Shown in pieces: positions 55,043-63,834 of a stretch of 64,000 nt of DNA. Location: contig NC_015844.1 of NCBI RefSeq assembly GCF_000973105.1, forward strand, positions 4,956,501 to 5,020,500, read 5' to 3'. Within the stretch, counting starts at the first letter, position 1. Each line of letters opens with the position of its first letter. This DNA is from Zobellia galactanivorans. GTDB taxonomy: Bacteria > Bacteroidota > Bacteroidia > Flavobacteriales > Flavobacteriaceae. The translations under genes and the position numbers were made by a program. The notes under the pieces are model-generated. The model saw nothing but the letters and a program-made list of their open reading frames with translations. It was not told the DNA's origin and made no database searches.

Positions 55043-56023
55043 ATGAAAACACCTTTTAAGGTATTGTTTTTACTCTTCTTGACTATTTTTTGTACAAAAT
55101 CTTTTTCACAGAAAATAGTTGAATACTACGAACCATTAAAAAATGATAGCATAAGGGTTGGAATAGGAGAAAATGACTTTTTGCCTTTTATTCAAAAAGG
55201 TTATACCCTAATGCTTCCTGAAAATAAGCAAATAAAAGGTGTGCTCATTTTCCTCGAAGATTCAAAGTATGACAATAAGAACAGGAGCTCAAAGCAGATG
55301 TATACTCAAGCATCGGAAAAAGGCTTTGCGGTATTATCTGTTTCAACCGAAATTCCTCTTGATTTTTACTTTTCTAAATCATCTATGATTTCTACGCATA
55401 AGCTAATTCAAGAAATCTTTACTACCCAAAATTTACCAAATGACAACATTTTCTTTTTAGGAACTAGTTTAGTAGGGCATCGAGCAATGCGGTATATTAA
55501 ATTTATGAAAGAGAGTGATTTCGAATTTCAACTCAATATAAATGGTATTGTCATTTGCAATTTTACGATGGATTTTACAAGAAAATGGTATCAACATAAA
55601 CGGGATATAAGAATTAACCGAATTGACCTTTGGGAACCAAAATTTATAAACTATCTATTGGAAACGAACTTGGGAGGAACACCAAAAACAAATCCCGAAA
55701 ATTATTACAACTTCTCATCATATAGTTATTTTGATGAAAAGAATGAAAATGTTAAGATTTATAAAGACTATAATATTCGAGCCTATATTGAACCCGCAAT
55801 AAAATATAAGCTGACAAAACAACTAAGAACGTTATACGAGAATAATGCGACAGACATGGTTGGATTTTTAGCTGAATTGGAACTGGATGGAAATAAAAAC
55901 ACAGAATTAATTGTTTTACAACCCGAAGACAATCCATCAGAAAAAAAGAATACTCAATCAACTTGGGATGCCATAAATAAAGATGAACTTATGGATTGGA
56001 TCCAAAAGCAGACGAAAAAATAA
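55043..56023 (+). CDS. Secreted alpha/beta-hydrolase-like protein, function unknown
   Basis: A 326-residue protein with a signal peptide (to SFS, about 22). A strand-loop-helix stretch FFLGTSLVGHRAMRYI looks like an alpha/beta-hydrolase nucleophile elbow, with GTSLVG in place of GxSxG, preceded by an oxyanion-type VLIFLED strand. No clear acid/His pair could be placed. AT-rich, as the gene before it. It precedes the GNAT gene by 26 bp and may be co-transcribed with it. Confidence 0.65.
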   Translation: MKTPFKVLFLLFLTIFCTKSFSQKIVEYYEPLKNDSIRVGIGENDFLPFIQKGYTLMLPENKQIKGVLIFLEDSKYDNKNRSSKQMYTQASEKGFAVLSVSTEIPLDFYFSKSSMISTHKLIQEIFTTQNLPNDNIFFLGTSLVGHRAMRYIKFMKESDFEFQLNINGIVICNFTMDFTRKWYQHKRDIRINRIDLWEPKFINYLLETNLGGTPKTNPENYYNFSSYSYFDEKNENVKIYKDYNIRAYIEPAIKYKLTKQLRTLYENNATDMVGFLAELELDGNKNTELIVLQPEDNPSEKKNTQSTWDAINKDELMDWIQKQTKK

Positions 56024-56049
56024 CTACGCAGAAAAAGGGTTACAATTAA

Positions 56050-56421
56050 ATGATAGAAAATATTATACATAACAATGAAAATTTAAACGTTTCATTAAAC
56101 AAGAAAAAAATAGAGGTGAGCGGATATTTTTCAGACGGATCTAGGGCATTTTTGCTGAATTACGGCATTTTTGAAGAAACCAGTATTAAAATTTATGATT
56201 TTAAGGTATTTAGAAAAAGGGAAGGCTTAGGAACAAATGTTCTAACTGAATTTGAATTATGTTCAAAGAAAAACGGTTTTAAAAAAATATTTGGTGAGCT
56301 AACTAACAACCCCGATTATTCTCCACCAGAAGTCTTAATTGGGTTTTATAGTAAAATGGGGTTTGATGTAAGACCAAAGAAACGAGGAATGCAATATGCT
56401 GAAATATCAAAAAACATTTAG
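56050..56421 (+). CDS. GNAT-fold acetyltransferase-like protein
   Basis: A 123-residue protein with the acetyl-CoA binding part of GNAT enzymes: IKIYDFKVFRKREGLGTNV gives the beta4 strand and the pyrophosphate loop (RKREGLGT), and IGFYSKMGFDV is the C-terminal signature. The substrate is unknown. AT-rich and close to the secreted hydrolase-like gene. The gap 56422-56875 is AT-rich, with one possible -7 box (TAAATTTG, 56670-56677) and no credible gene. Confidence 0.75.
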   Translation: MIENIIHNNENLNVSLNKKKIEVSGYFSDGSRAFLLNYGIFEETSIKIYDFKVFRKREGLGTNVLTEFELCSKKNGFKKIFGELTNNPDYSPPEVLIGFYSKMGFDVRPKKRGMQYAEISKNI

Positions 56422-56875
56422 TTTGAAGATAATGATGATATAAATACGTCACTCAAATTAATTGTATTACAAAAGTAAATAACCGTTTACAGATACTTGA
56501 GCTTGTTTTCGCAAATGGACTTCCTACTTATACAGAGAACAAACGGAAACGAAAAAATATGTGCTTACCCATGCTTCATCGAAAGTTCACTACTTTTAAT
56601 TCCCGCACTAACCATAAACAAACGCATCAGGTTTTTCCGTCTTCGCTCGGGTTTTTTCCGATTGAAACCTAAATTTGTATAAAAGCTGCGCTACAAATCG
56701 GGGAATGAACAGTTTAAAAGACATGCGATTTTTTCGTCCAATATTGTATAATTTTTGGCGTTTTATATATTCATTGAATTTCTTTGGTCACCTGTGAATA
56801 AATTGTTCGTTGACGGAGGAAAAAAAAGGGAAGCCCCAAATTAGGAATAGCGGCCCATGAATAATTTATGCCAGA

Positions 56876-57805
56876 ATGTCAAGACCGATAGAAAAATTAG
56901 AGAACTTATTAAGTAAGCCGCATAGAATAGTTGTTGTCTGTGTACTTTTTTCCGTTTTTTTATTTTTGCTATCCGCATGTTTTATTGAGGTGGCCAATTT
57001 TGCCTATGGCCTTACACTTTCCCTGGTAATGCCAATAATTATATCTTACCCCATATCCTTAGTGGTTATAGGTTATACCAAGAAGATCAAAAAACAGAAG
57101 CAGGAACTCGCTGAATTAGACATCATTAACAAAAAGCTGTTTACGTTAATATCACATGATATTAGGAGTCCCATGGCCACCTTAAAGGGTTTGGTCGACT
57201 CTATGGCGTTCAATGACTTCGATAGGGAAACGGAAAAAGAGTATTTGGGGCGCCTGTCAAAACACATTGCGAACCTTGATCTATTTTTAACCGATTTATT
57301 ACAATGGTCACAAGACCAAATTCAAGGCAAACCCGCAAAATCTTCCTTGTTCAAGTGCAAGGAAACCATTGTCCAAATCGGGGGGTTGTTCGAAGCGATG
57401 CTACTCGAAAAACAAATAGATTTTACCCTGGGCGATTTGAACGGCACCATATATGCCGACCCGCGGAACTATGCTTTTGTGGTTCGAAATGTTTTGCACA
57501 ATGCCATTAAGTTCACCCCGAAAAAGGGTAGCATAAATGTTTGCCTAAAAACGGAAGGCCATGAGGTACATACCATAATCAAAGATTCTGGAGTGGGACT
57601 TTCCAAAGTAGAAATAGATACCATATTCGAAGGTGAAAAGCTCTTTACCCAATTGGGTACATCAGAAGAAAAAGGAACCGGGTTCGGGCTAAAGGCTTCT
57701 ATAGATTACCTAAAGAAAAACAAGGGCAGGTTAAGTATAGAGAGTACGCCGGGGAAAGGGACGAGCGTTTCTATAATACTGCCGAATTCGCCTCTTCCGG
57801 CGTAA
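56876..57805 (+). CDS. Membrane-bound sensor histidine kinase
   Basis: A 309-residue kinase with two membrane helices (about 18-38 and 44-67) and no sizeable outside loop, an H box with H94 (LISHDIRSP), and an HATPase domain (VVRNVLHNAIKFTPKKG, DSGVGLS, GTGFGL). No response regulator is adjacent, so it is an orphan. Without a sensory domain it probably senses something in the membrane or works with a partner protein. It may answer to the accessory genes around it, but nothing proves this. Confidence 0.9.
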   Translation: MSRPIEKLENLLSKPHRIVVVCVLFSVFLFLLSACFIEVANFAYGLTLSLVMPIIISYPISLVVIGYTKKIKKQKQELAELDIINKKLFTLISHDIRSPMATLKGLVDSMAFNDFDRETEKEYLGRLSKHIANLDLFLTDLLQWSQDQIQGKPAKSSLFKCKETIVQIGGLFEAMLLEKQIDFTLGDLNGTIYADPRNYAFVVRNVLHNAIKFTPKKGSINVCLKTEGHEVHTIIKDSGVGLSKVEIDTIFEGEKLFTQLGTSEEKGTGFGLKASIDYLKKNKGRLSIESTPGKGTSVSIILPNSPLPA

Positions 57806-57989
57806 TGGTCCACAAAATTCCTTTTATACCCAATTTATAAAATAGGCTGTAATTCAAACCTTCGGCATTCTTATTAAAATAGAATTTACCCTTATCGGTG
57901 GCCTATCCGTCCAATTCCCAAATTTTACAGAACAGACACAAAACCTTACCGATTATACAATTGTATGACCACCAAATAGCCTTCCAAGA

Positions 57990-57997
57990 TACATTTG
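57990..57997 (+). promoter_or_regulatory. -7 box of the metzincin gene
   Basis: TACATTTG, same as the mannitol operon box, lies 134 bp before the metalloprotease start and predicts a leader of about 125 nt. Nothing else is visible in 57806-58131. Confidence 0.5.
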
Positions 57998-58131
57998 TAT
58001 TGATGGTTTGGGCCAGCTTAATTGTTTCCGCTTGATACCATCCCATTCCCTCCAATTTCCCCCCTGACCATATAGTCTGACAAAAGTACTCCCGCTTTGT
58101 TGATTTTATTCATCTTTAAAAATTATAGATC

Positions 58132-59868
58132 ATGGCATGTAGAAGCGTATCAACATGGATTACCGAAAAGATTTTAACCCCGGTTTCCCGATTCATTACC
58201 GAAGCCAAGGAAGTATGCGAAAACATAGGGCAATGGGTAGAGGAGCAGGTGAACCAACCCATTGAAGAATGGGTGAGCCAAGAAGAGCGCAAATGTAAAA
58301 GACAAAAGTGCAAATGGTGGTGTGCTTGCTGTAACAAGTGGTTTTGTTGGATTGTGGTCGTCGTAGTCAAGGTCGTTACTTGGGTCGTGGTGACCGTTAC
58401 AAAATGGGTGGTCACCTTGGTATGCCAAATAGTGACCCATGTGATAGGGATCGTGATCGAACTCGTCCTTAAAATAATTCATAGATTGGTAACCTTTCTG
58501 GTTTGTCTTTTTACCGATCCGCTTCAGGCCTTCAAAACCTTGTGGGACCTTTGGAACGATATTGTCGACACCATTGAAGATATCATTGATTTTATCGGGG
58601 TATTGTTACAGGACCTAAAAGGCATGCTTTCCGACATCGGTCGATTGTTGGAAGGACTAGGACGAACATTCTGTATATTCGGGAAGGTGCTGTGCTCCAT
58701 ATTTACCGCTATTTTCGGTTTTTTCAGCGGCATATTCGCTTGGCTCGAGGATATTGTCGATATTCTTGCCGACACCTTAGAAGGACTCAAAGATTTAATC
58801 GTTGGCCTGTTAACCTTTAATTGGTGTAAGATACAAGGGGGACTTGGTATTTTAAACATTTTCAGGTTGATTCCTTCGGTCACCCGCTTACTCGGCCAGG
58901 TGTTCTACGTAGGCCCCAAGGGACTCGTAGAAAAGGCCAAGATCGAAAATATAATCGAAACGGCCCTTGAAGAAGTTTTTTCAGATGACCCTGAAAGATT
59001 GGAACGCTCTAAAAGAAAAGCGCGTCTTGGGGGGGACCCTATCGGAGTTCCACTTACAATAGATCCCCGTCGTCTGGCCATCAGAAGCTCCGATTTTTTA
59101 AGACGCTTGCACAATGAAGGCATTTTAAATTTACACGCCTTGGCAGGAAGGGTCTCTAACTGTAGCGGTAAGTTTATTTATTCGGCTTTTGATGGAGAGG
59201 TCGTATATACGGGCACATCTACCAAAGTAAGCCAGAGCGATCTCGACGACTTTATAAGTCTTGGGCCCAATTCGGTACCTTCCTTTACCGCTTATCCCAT
59301 TAAGAAAGCTACGTTTAAAAGATATCTCGACCTAGCGAGAAGAAAAGGCTTTCAAATCGGCCTGAACTTTACATGGCCTTCGATTAAAGATTTGGTCGTA
59401 AGCTCCTTGCAACACGTTCCATTACAATCCGATACCACCGATGATACGGCCCAACGCGAGTTATTTGCCTTAATGGGAAGACCTGTCGAAAATGAAGATT
59501 TGAGCACCGTTCCCACCGTAGCCGTCTTCGGGTATCGAGATCTTAGCCTAAACGGGTTAACCTCATGGTACAGGCCTGAACTGGAAGAATTTAGTCCGTC
59601 AGGCGTTACTTTTAGAACCCGTTTTCCCGAAGTAGCCTTAAGGTTCGTTCCCATTCATGAAATAGGTCACTATTACGGGTTAAACCATGAAGATCATGAC
59701 AACCCGGCCTTAATCATGTGGACACCCAAAGAAGGCGGAGGAATTGTCAAGGCCATACCGGAATATCTGCTCTTATCGGGAGAGGCCAATTTCACCCTTG
59801 ACGATGCCGAGGCTACATGGAACTACATTACCACCACCCAACAGGCAAGAGACAGCATACTGCCATAA
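58132..59868 (+). CDS. Membrane-anchored metzincin-type zinc metalloprotease
   Basis: A 578-residue protein with no ordinary signal peptide. Residues 1-55 are amphipathic; 54-75 are Cys- and Trp-rich (CKWWCACCNKWFCW); about 73-130 are strongly hydrophobic with Val repeats, then come amphipathic helices to about 240. The C-terminal half ends in a zinc motif HEIGHYYGLNH (H509, E510, H513, G516, H519) and a Met-turn at M529 (LIMW), as in matrixins. It would cut protein at or in a membrane. The gene ends 10 bp before a small membrane-protein gene. The domain order is unfamiliar to me. Confidence 0.8.
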   Translation: MACRSVSTWITEKILTPVSRFITEAKEVCENIGQWVEEQVNQPIEEWVSQEERKCKRQKCKWWCACCNKWFCWIVVVVVKVVTWVVVTVTKWVVTLVCQIVTHVIGIVIELVLKIIHRLVTFLVCLFTDPLQAFKTLWDLWNDIVDTIEDIIDFIGVLLQDLKGMLSDIGRLLEGLGRTFCIFGKVLCSIFTAIFGFFSGIFAWLEDIVDILADTLEGLKDLIVGLLTFNWCKIQGGLGILNIFRLIPSVTRLLGQVFYVGPKGLVEKAKIENIIETALEEVFSDDPERLERSKRKARLGGDPIGVPLTIDPRRLAIRSSDFLRRLHNEGILNLHALAGRVSNCSGKFIYSAFDGEVVYTGTSTKVSQSDLDDFISLGPNSVPSFTAYPIKKATFKRYLDLARRKGFQIGLNFTWPSIKDLVVSSLQHVPLQSDTTDDTAQRELFALMGRPVENEDLSTVPTVAVFGYRDLSLNGLTSWYRPELEEFSPSGVTFRTRFPEVALRFVPIHEIGHYYGLNHEDHDNPALIMWTPKEGGGIVKAIPEYLLLSGEANFTLDDAEATWNYITTTQQARDSILP

Positions 59869-59878
59869 CCTTGAGAAA

Positions 59879-60244
59879 ATGATCTATATCGTAAAAGACT
59901 TAGCGAGTTTGGAAGAACTGAAAAGCAATCCCAATTTAAAGCAGGTCTACAGAAAAATACAATTGGACGAAAACCTGCCGCTTTCAACTCGGTATTCCAA
60001 GCAACTGAACAAGTACTACTACGCCTGTGGTTGCCAAGAAGGCTCAATGGCGGTATTTGCCTGTATGGTAGGCATGGCCACCGCTTACTTTGTTACGGAC
60101 GGACAGTTTTTCGATACCTGGTGGAAGGGAATCGCCGTATTGGTCATTGCGGCCCTTTTAGGAAAAACCGCTGGTATCGTCTACGCCAAATTAAAGCTGA
60201 ACGAAACCCTTAGGGCCCTTAAGAAGGCCTTGGCCACCACCTGA
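59879..60244 (+). CDS. Small membrane protein next to the metzincin gene
   Basis: A 121-residue protein. The first 60 residues are soluble (SLEELKSNPNLKQVYRKIQL), a CGCQ motif sits near 52, then two hydrophobic helices at about 56-72 and 82-105. No family is recognised. The ATG at 59879 is used because earlier in-frame codons lie inside the protease gene. The 10-bp gap suggests co-expression; it could be an anchor, inhibitor or immunity-type partner of the protease. Confidence 0.65.
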   Translation: MIYIVKDLASLEELKSNPNLKQVYRKIQLDENLPLSTRYSKQLNKYYYACGCQEGSMAVFACMVGMATAYFVTDGQFFDTWWKGIAVLVIAALLGKTAGIVYAKLKLNETLRALKKALATT

Positions 60245-60264
60245 GCGTATAGCTTGTTATGCCC

Positions 60265-61164
60265 CTATGAATACAGAATCAAGAAAACCCCGATCATAAT
60301 GCCCGCTAGGGGCACCAGTTTCTTGCGTTTATTCTGTTCTTTAAAGATGAGTCCACCTACCACCACGGCAATGAGTATCTGGCTGCGTTTAATGGCGGAA
60401 AGTAACATAATCAACGCATCGGGGTCTTGCAGCGCCTTAAAGTAAAAGTAATCCGCTATTTGCAACAGTATGCCGACAAGCGGAATGGACCAACGCCACG
60501 TAAAAGCTTTTCGCTTTTCCGCGTTTGGAAACCAGGTGATACTCAAAATAACGAGTAGAATAAGAACGGTGTAGAAACAAAACCAGAATTGTAGGGTCTG
60601 TGGGTTCAAGGTAAGACTCTGAATAAGGAATTTATCGTACAGTCCGCTAGAAGCCCCTAAAAAGGTAGCGCCTATAATGGCGAATATCCATTTGTTACTT
60701 TTAAAGTGGATGCCTTCCTTTTTGCCGATCCTGGAATACAGCAATACCGAAAATATAATCAGAAAGAACCCCACCCATTGCAACCCGTTGGGCTTTTCCT
60801 GGTAAATGGTAATAGCGCCTATAAATGTAAAAAACGGACCTGCGGACCGTATGGGCGTAACTATGGTAATGGGCAAATGTTTTAGCGCCTGATACGCCAA
60901 CAACCAGGAAGCCGCCATGATGGCAGACTTTATAGCAATGTACCCATGCGTTTGCCACGGGATATTCGTAATGTAGAAGTTTAGACTTTTCATATACTCC
61001 GGATACCAAGCGGAGCCCACATAAAAAGGCAGCAACAGCAAAAAGCCCGAAGAAATGGTGCCCAAAAGCACCGGAAAGACTTCATTGCCCTGAACGGCAT
61101 GTTTTTTAAGCAGGTTATGAAACCCTAAGAATAAAGCGGCCAGAAGCCCAAGATACATCCACAT
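60265..61164 (-). CDS. EamA-family (DMT) membrane transporter
   Basis: A 299-residue protein with ten hydrophobic helices arranged as two EamA repeats (YQALKHLPITIVTPIRSAGP in the first, YFKALQDPDALIMLLSAIKRS in the second). Members export or import small metabolites and amino acids; the substrate cannot be told. It is convergent with the small membrane protein gene. Confidence 0.9.
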   Translation of the reverse strand: MWMYLGLLAALFLGFHNLLKKHAVQGNEVFPVLLGTISSGFLLLLPFYVGSAWYPEYMKSLNFYITNIPWQTHGYIAIKSAIMAASWLLAYQALKHLPITIVTPIRSAGPFFTFIGAITIYQEKPNGLQWVGFFLIIFSVLLYSRIGKKEGIHFKSNKWIFAIIGATFLGASSGLYDKFLIQSLTLNPQTLQFWFCFYTVLILLVILSITWFPNAEKRKAFTWRWSIPLVGILLQIADYFYFKALQDPDALIMLLSAIKRSQILIAVVVGGLIFKEQNKRKKLVPLAGIMIGVFLILYS

Positions 61165-61302
61165 ACAGCGCGCGAAGATATTGGTTTTTTAGGTTTTGAG
61201 CGTCGTCCGCCGTATTGTTTTCCCGTAGGCGGAATCTATTCTAAAAAGGAGTAGGAGTTGGGTAATCCACAGAAACCCGGTTTACAACAAAGTTTCTGAA
61301 TT

Positions 61303-61324
61303 CTATTACACTTTTCTGTAATAG
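61303..61324. promoter_or_regulatory. Inverted repeat upstream of the patatin-SIR2-HerA operon
   Basis: CTATTACA at 61303-61310 and TGTAATAG at 61317-61324 are perfect inverted copies around a 6-bp spacer, 55 bp before the patatin start. It has the size and symmetry of a dimeric repressor site; no regulator gene is present in the part of the locus visible here. Confidence 0.5.
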
Positions 61325-61378
61325 ATATCTTAGTATATTTTAATATATTTAGTCACTCCAAACCACGTACAGACCAAA

Positions 61379-62599
61379 ATGTATAAAATCTTATCCTTAG
61401 ATGGCGGCGGCAGTTGGGCCATTATACAACTACTCACTTTACGGGACCGCTACGGGAATATGAACGGGCATGAGGTACTCCGTAAGTTTGATCTGGTCAT
61501 TGCCAATTCCGGTGGAAGTATTGTTCTGGCTGCCTTGGCAGAAAATTATTCTATAAATAAGGCCATTACCTTGTTTAAGGATAAAGAAAACCGAGAACGT
61601 ATTTTTCATAAGAATGCCTTTTGGGACCGCTTTTTTCCGGTAGATTATTTACGTTTTTTCGGTATTGGATTTGGACCAAAATATAGTGCTACTAAGAAAA
61701 TGGAAGCTTTTGAATATCTGTTTCCAGAAGTAGATAAGGTGCAGATGTCAGAATTGCCAAAAATCATTGGTAAAGAGTCCCTTAAAATTGTGGTCTGTAC
61801 TTATGATGCGCTAAACAACCGGGCTAAGTTTTTTAAATCCTATGCGTTAACGCCATCGCGCTATGATTCCGTGCGGCTTACGCAGGCCATTAATGGTTCT
61901 TCTAATGCTCCGGTGCAATATTTTGATTTTCCGGCACGGTTTAAAGCACAAGAGAGCGGGGTGTTTTTTGAACTTTGGGATGGCGCCCTTGGCGGATTCA
62001 ATAATCCTATTCTAGCGGGTATTATTGAGGCCTATAAACTAAAAGTGGACTTAAAGGACATACAAATTGTTTCCCTTGGTACCAGTAATGCGTTAATGTC
62101 TTCGGATAATAAAGAGACGTTTTGGAACTGGAAGCTAGACACCCAACAACACCGAAGAAAGAAATGGGCGTTTCATAAATTTAAACCACAACTCAGTTTC
62201 TTTATGGAAACCGTTTTTAACCAAGCCAAGACCATTTTATACCAACCGCCAGATACCGCCAATTATATGGCCATGATGTTTTTTAAAGCCACCACAGGCA
62301 AGAATTTGAATGAAAGCATCATACGGCTATCACCACTTATTCATTTTGATGATAAGCTGTCTACGGAAGCCGTACCGCTCATAAAACAACTGTATGCGCT
62401 AGATATGGACCTGACCAAAGATGAACAAGTGGACTTGCTCCTACAATGTTTTGATGCCTGGAAAACTGGAAAAATTTACAACCAACCCATTGAATTTGAA
62501 GTCGAAAGAAATAATGACTTGTTATTTATTTCTGGCGATAGATGGTATCAGGATGGGATGGATAGGTGGGTGCAATGGGGTAAAGAAAAAAAAATATGA
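61379..62599 (+). CDS. Patatin-like phospholipase, likely defence effector
   Basis: A 406-residue patatin-domain protein. The oxyanion motif is DGGGSW at 8-13 (DGGGxRG variant), the nucleophile is S44 in ANSGGS (GxSxG variant), and the partner acid is D201 in WDGALGG, so the Ser-Asp dyad is intact. The C-terminal 150 residues are helical with no second catalytic domain. Patatins hydrolyse membrane phospholipids and serve as killing effectors in CBASS (CapV), but no CD-NTase gene is seen. Its stop overlaps the SIR2 gene by 4 bp (ATGA). The gene is AT-rich towards its end. Confidence 0.9.
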   Translation: MYKILSLDGGGSWAIIQLLTLRDRYGNMNGHEVLRKFDLVIANSGGSIVLAALAENYSINKAITLFKDKENRERIFHKNAFWDRFFPVDYLRFFGIGFGPKYSATKKMEAFEYLFPEVDKVQMSELPKIIGKESLKIVVCTYDALNNRAKFFKSYALTPSRYDSVRLTQAINGSSNAPVQYFDFPARFKAQESGVFFELWDGALGGFNNPILAGIIEAYKLKVDLKDIQIVSLGTSNALMSSDNKETFWNWKLDTQQHRRKKWAFHKFKPQLSFFMETVFNQAKTILYQPPDTANYMAMMFFKATTGKNLNESIIRLSPLIHFDDKLSTEAVPLIKQLYALDMDLTKDEQVDLLLQCFDAWKTGKIYNQPIEFEVERNNDLLFISGDRWYQDGMDRWVQWGKEKKI

Positions 62600-63834
62600 A
62601 GTATATATATTTGAATGGGAAAAAGTCGGTAAAGGTTCAAATGAACCAAGATATTGTTGAAAATGTATATATCAATGATGCACTCTACGACTTTAAAGAA
62701 GATAATATAGTTAATTCCAATAAAATGGAATATGCTATAGAAGTAAAACGTAAAATGTACAGCCAATTCTTAAATCATCAATTTGAGAATTTGAATGTTT
62801 TAACAGGAGCAGGCTCTTCCATTGGAGTAGGTAAAACGAAAAAAGGAAAATTGCTGTCTCACCTTTGGGACGATTCAGTATCAAAAATCACAGAGAAAAA
62901 GTTTTATAAGTTTTGTGAACTAGTTCGCTATGTAGATAAAGATAAGACATCGGGTAATTATGTCAAGAATTTAGAGAAATTATTATCGCTTGCTAATATA
63001 GCTAAGGATTATGTCAAGGATAAGGCAGAAGAAGGTGAGGAAGAAGTAGACATAAAGTCAATAATTTCAAAAATAGAAAGTCTTATTAAAGACAATTGTA
63101 CAATAACACTCCCTGAGGATAATCCGCACCAGGTTTTTTTAGAAAAAATCACAAAAAGGAAAGTAACTTTCCCTAGAGCAAAGGTATTTACTCTTAATTA
63201 TGATACGTTATTCGAACAAGCTGGACGAAAAAGCAATTATACAATAATTGATGGCTTTTCTTTTTCCTTGCCTAGAACTTTCAGTGGCAGAAATTTTGAT
63301 TATGATATTGTTTCTAGAAGTTTAAGCAGAGTAAAGGAAGATGATAATTTTATTCAAAAAGTATTTCATTTATACAAACCGCATGGTTCTGTTGATTGGT
63401 CTAAAGAAAATGGAGATATTCTTCAAAAAGAAAAGGTAGACTATGCCCTAATGATTTACCCTAAAGATAGTAAATATGAAAGTTCGTATGAACAACCGTA
63501 TTTTGAAATGATGTCACGTTTTCAGCAAAATTTAAGAAATGAAAATGTATTGTTAATTTGTATCGGATTTAGTTTTAATGATAAGCATATTGTTACTGCT
63601 ATCATTGAAGCTTTAGAGCAAAACCCAAGTTTTCAGCTTATGGTTGTGAATAAAGGTATTGACGATTCTTCAGAAAATTTCAAACCTTTTTTTGAGGCTG
63701 CAAAAAAGTATAATAATATAGCATTAGTAGATGAAGAATTTGTAGATTTTGTTAAATATTATCCGGACTTAAAGTCTTACAGTCAAGAGAGTAATAATAA
63801 GATAATTATAAACAACTTGACACCAGATGAATAA
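62596..63834 (+). CDS. SIR2-domain NADase-type defence protein (SIR2-HerA system)
   Basis: A 412-residue protein with an SIR2-like domain. It has the NAD-binding motif LTGAGSSIG (G71-S75), TLNYD with N201 and D203, H263 in KPHGSVDW, and GFSFNDKHI (about 324-332). These match antiviral SIR2 proteins that deplete NAD+ on infection, not deacetylating sirtuins, as no zinc Cys4 module is seen. A charged helical insertion (about 90-185) lies between the motifs. The HerA gene starts 8 bp before its stop. Very AT-rich. Confidence 0.92.
   Translation: MKYIYLNGKKSVKVQMNQDIVENVYINDALYDFKEDNIVNSNKMEYAIEVKRKMYSQFLNHQFENLNVLTGAGSSIGVGKTKKGKLLSHLWDDSVSKITEKKFYKFCELVRYVDKDKTSGNYVKNLEKLLSLANIAKDYVKDKAEEGEEEVDIKSIISKIESLIKDNCTITLPEDNPHQVFLEKITKRKVTFPRAKVFTLNYDTLFEQAGRKSNYTIIDGFSFSLPRTFSGRNFDYDIVSRSLSRVKEDDNFIQKVFHLYKPHGSVDWSKENGDILQKEKVDYALMIYPKDSKYESSYEQPYFEMMSRFQQNLRNENVLLICIGFSFNDKHIVTAIIEALEQNPSFQLMVVNKGIDDSSENFKPFFEAAKKYNNIALVDEEFVDFVKYYPDLKSYSQESNNKIIINNLTPDE

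Noticed and set aside
56497-56682. 61-codon ORF before the sensor kinase
   Set aside because: TTG start, low-complexity AT-rich spacer, no family resemblance.
61379-62599. CBASS effector CapV as identity of the patatin
   Set aside because: No CD-NTase or Cap2/Cap3 gene is adjacent; the next genes are SIR2 and HerA. Further genes beyond the window could change this.
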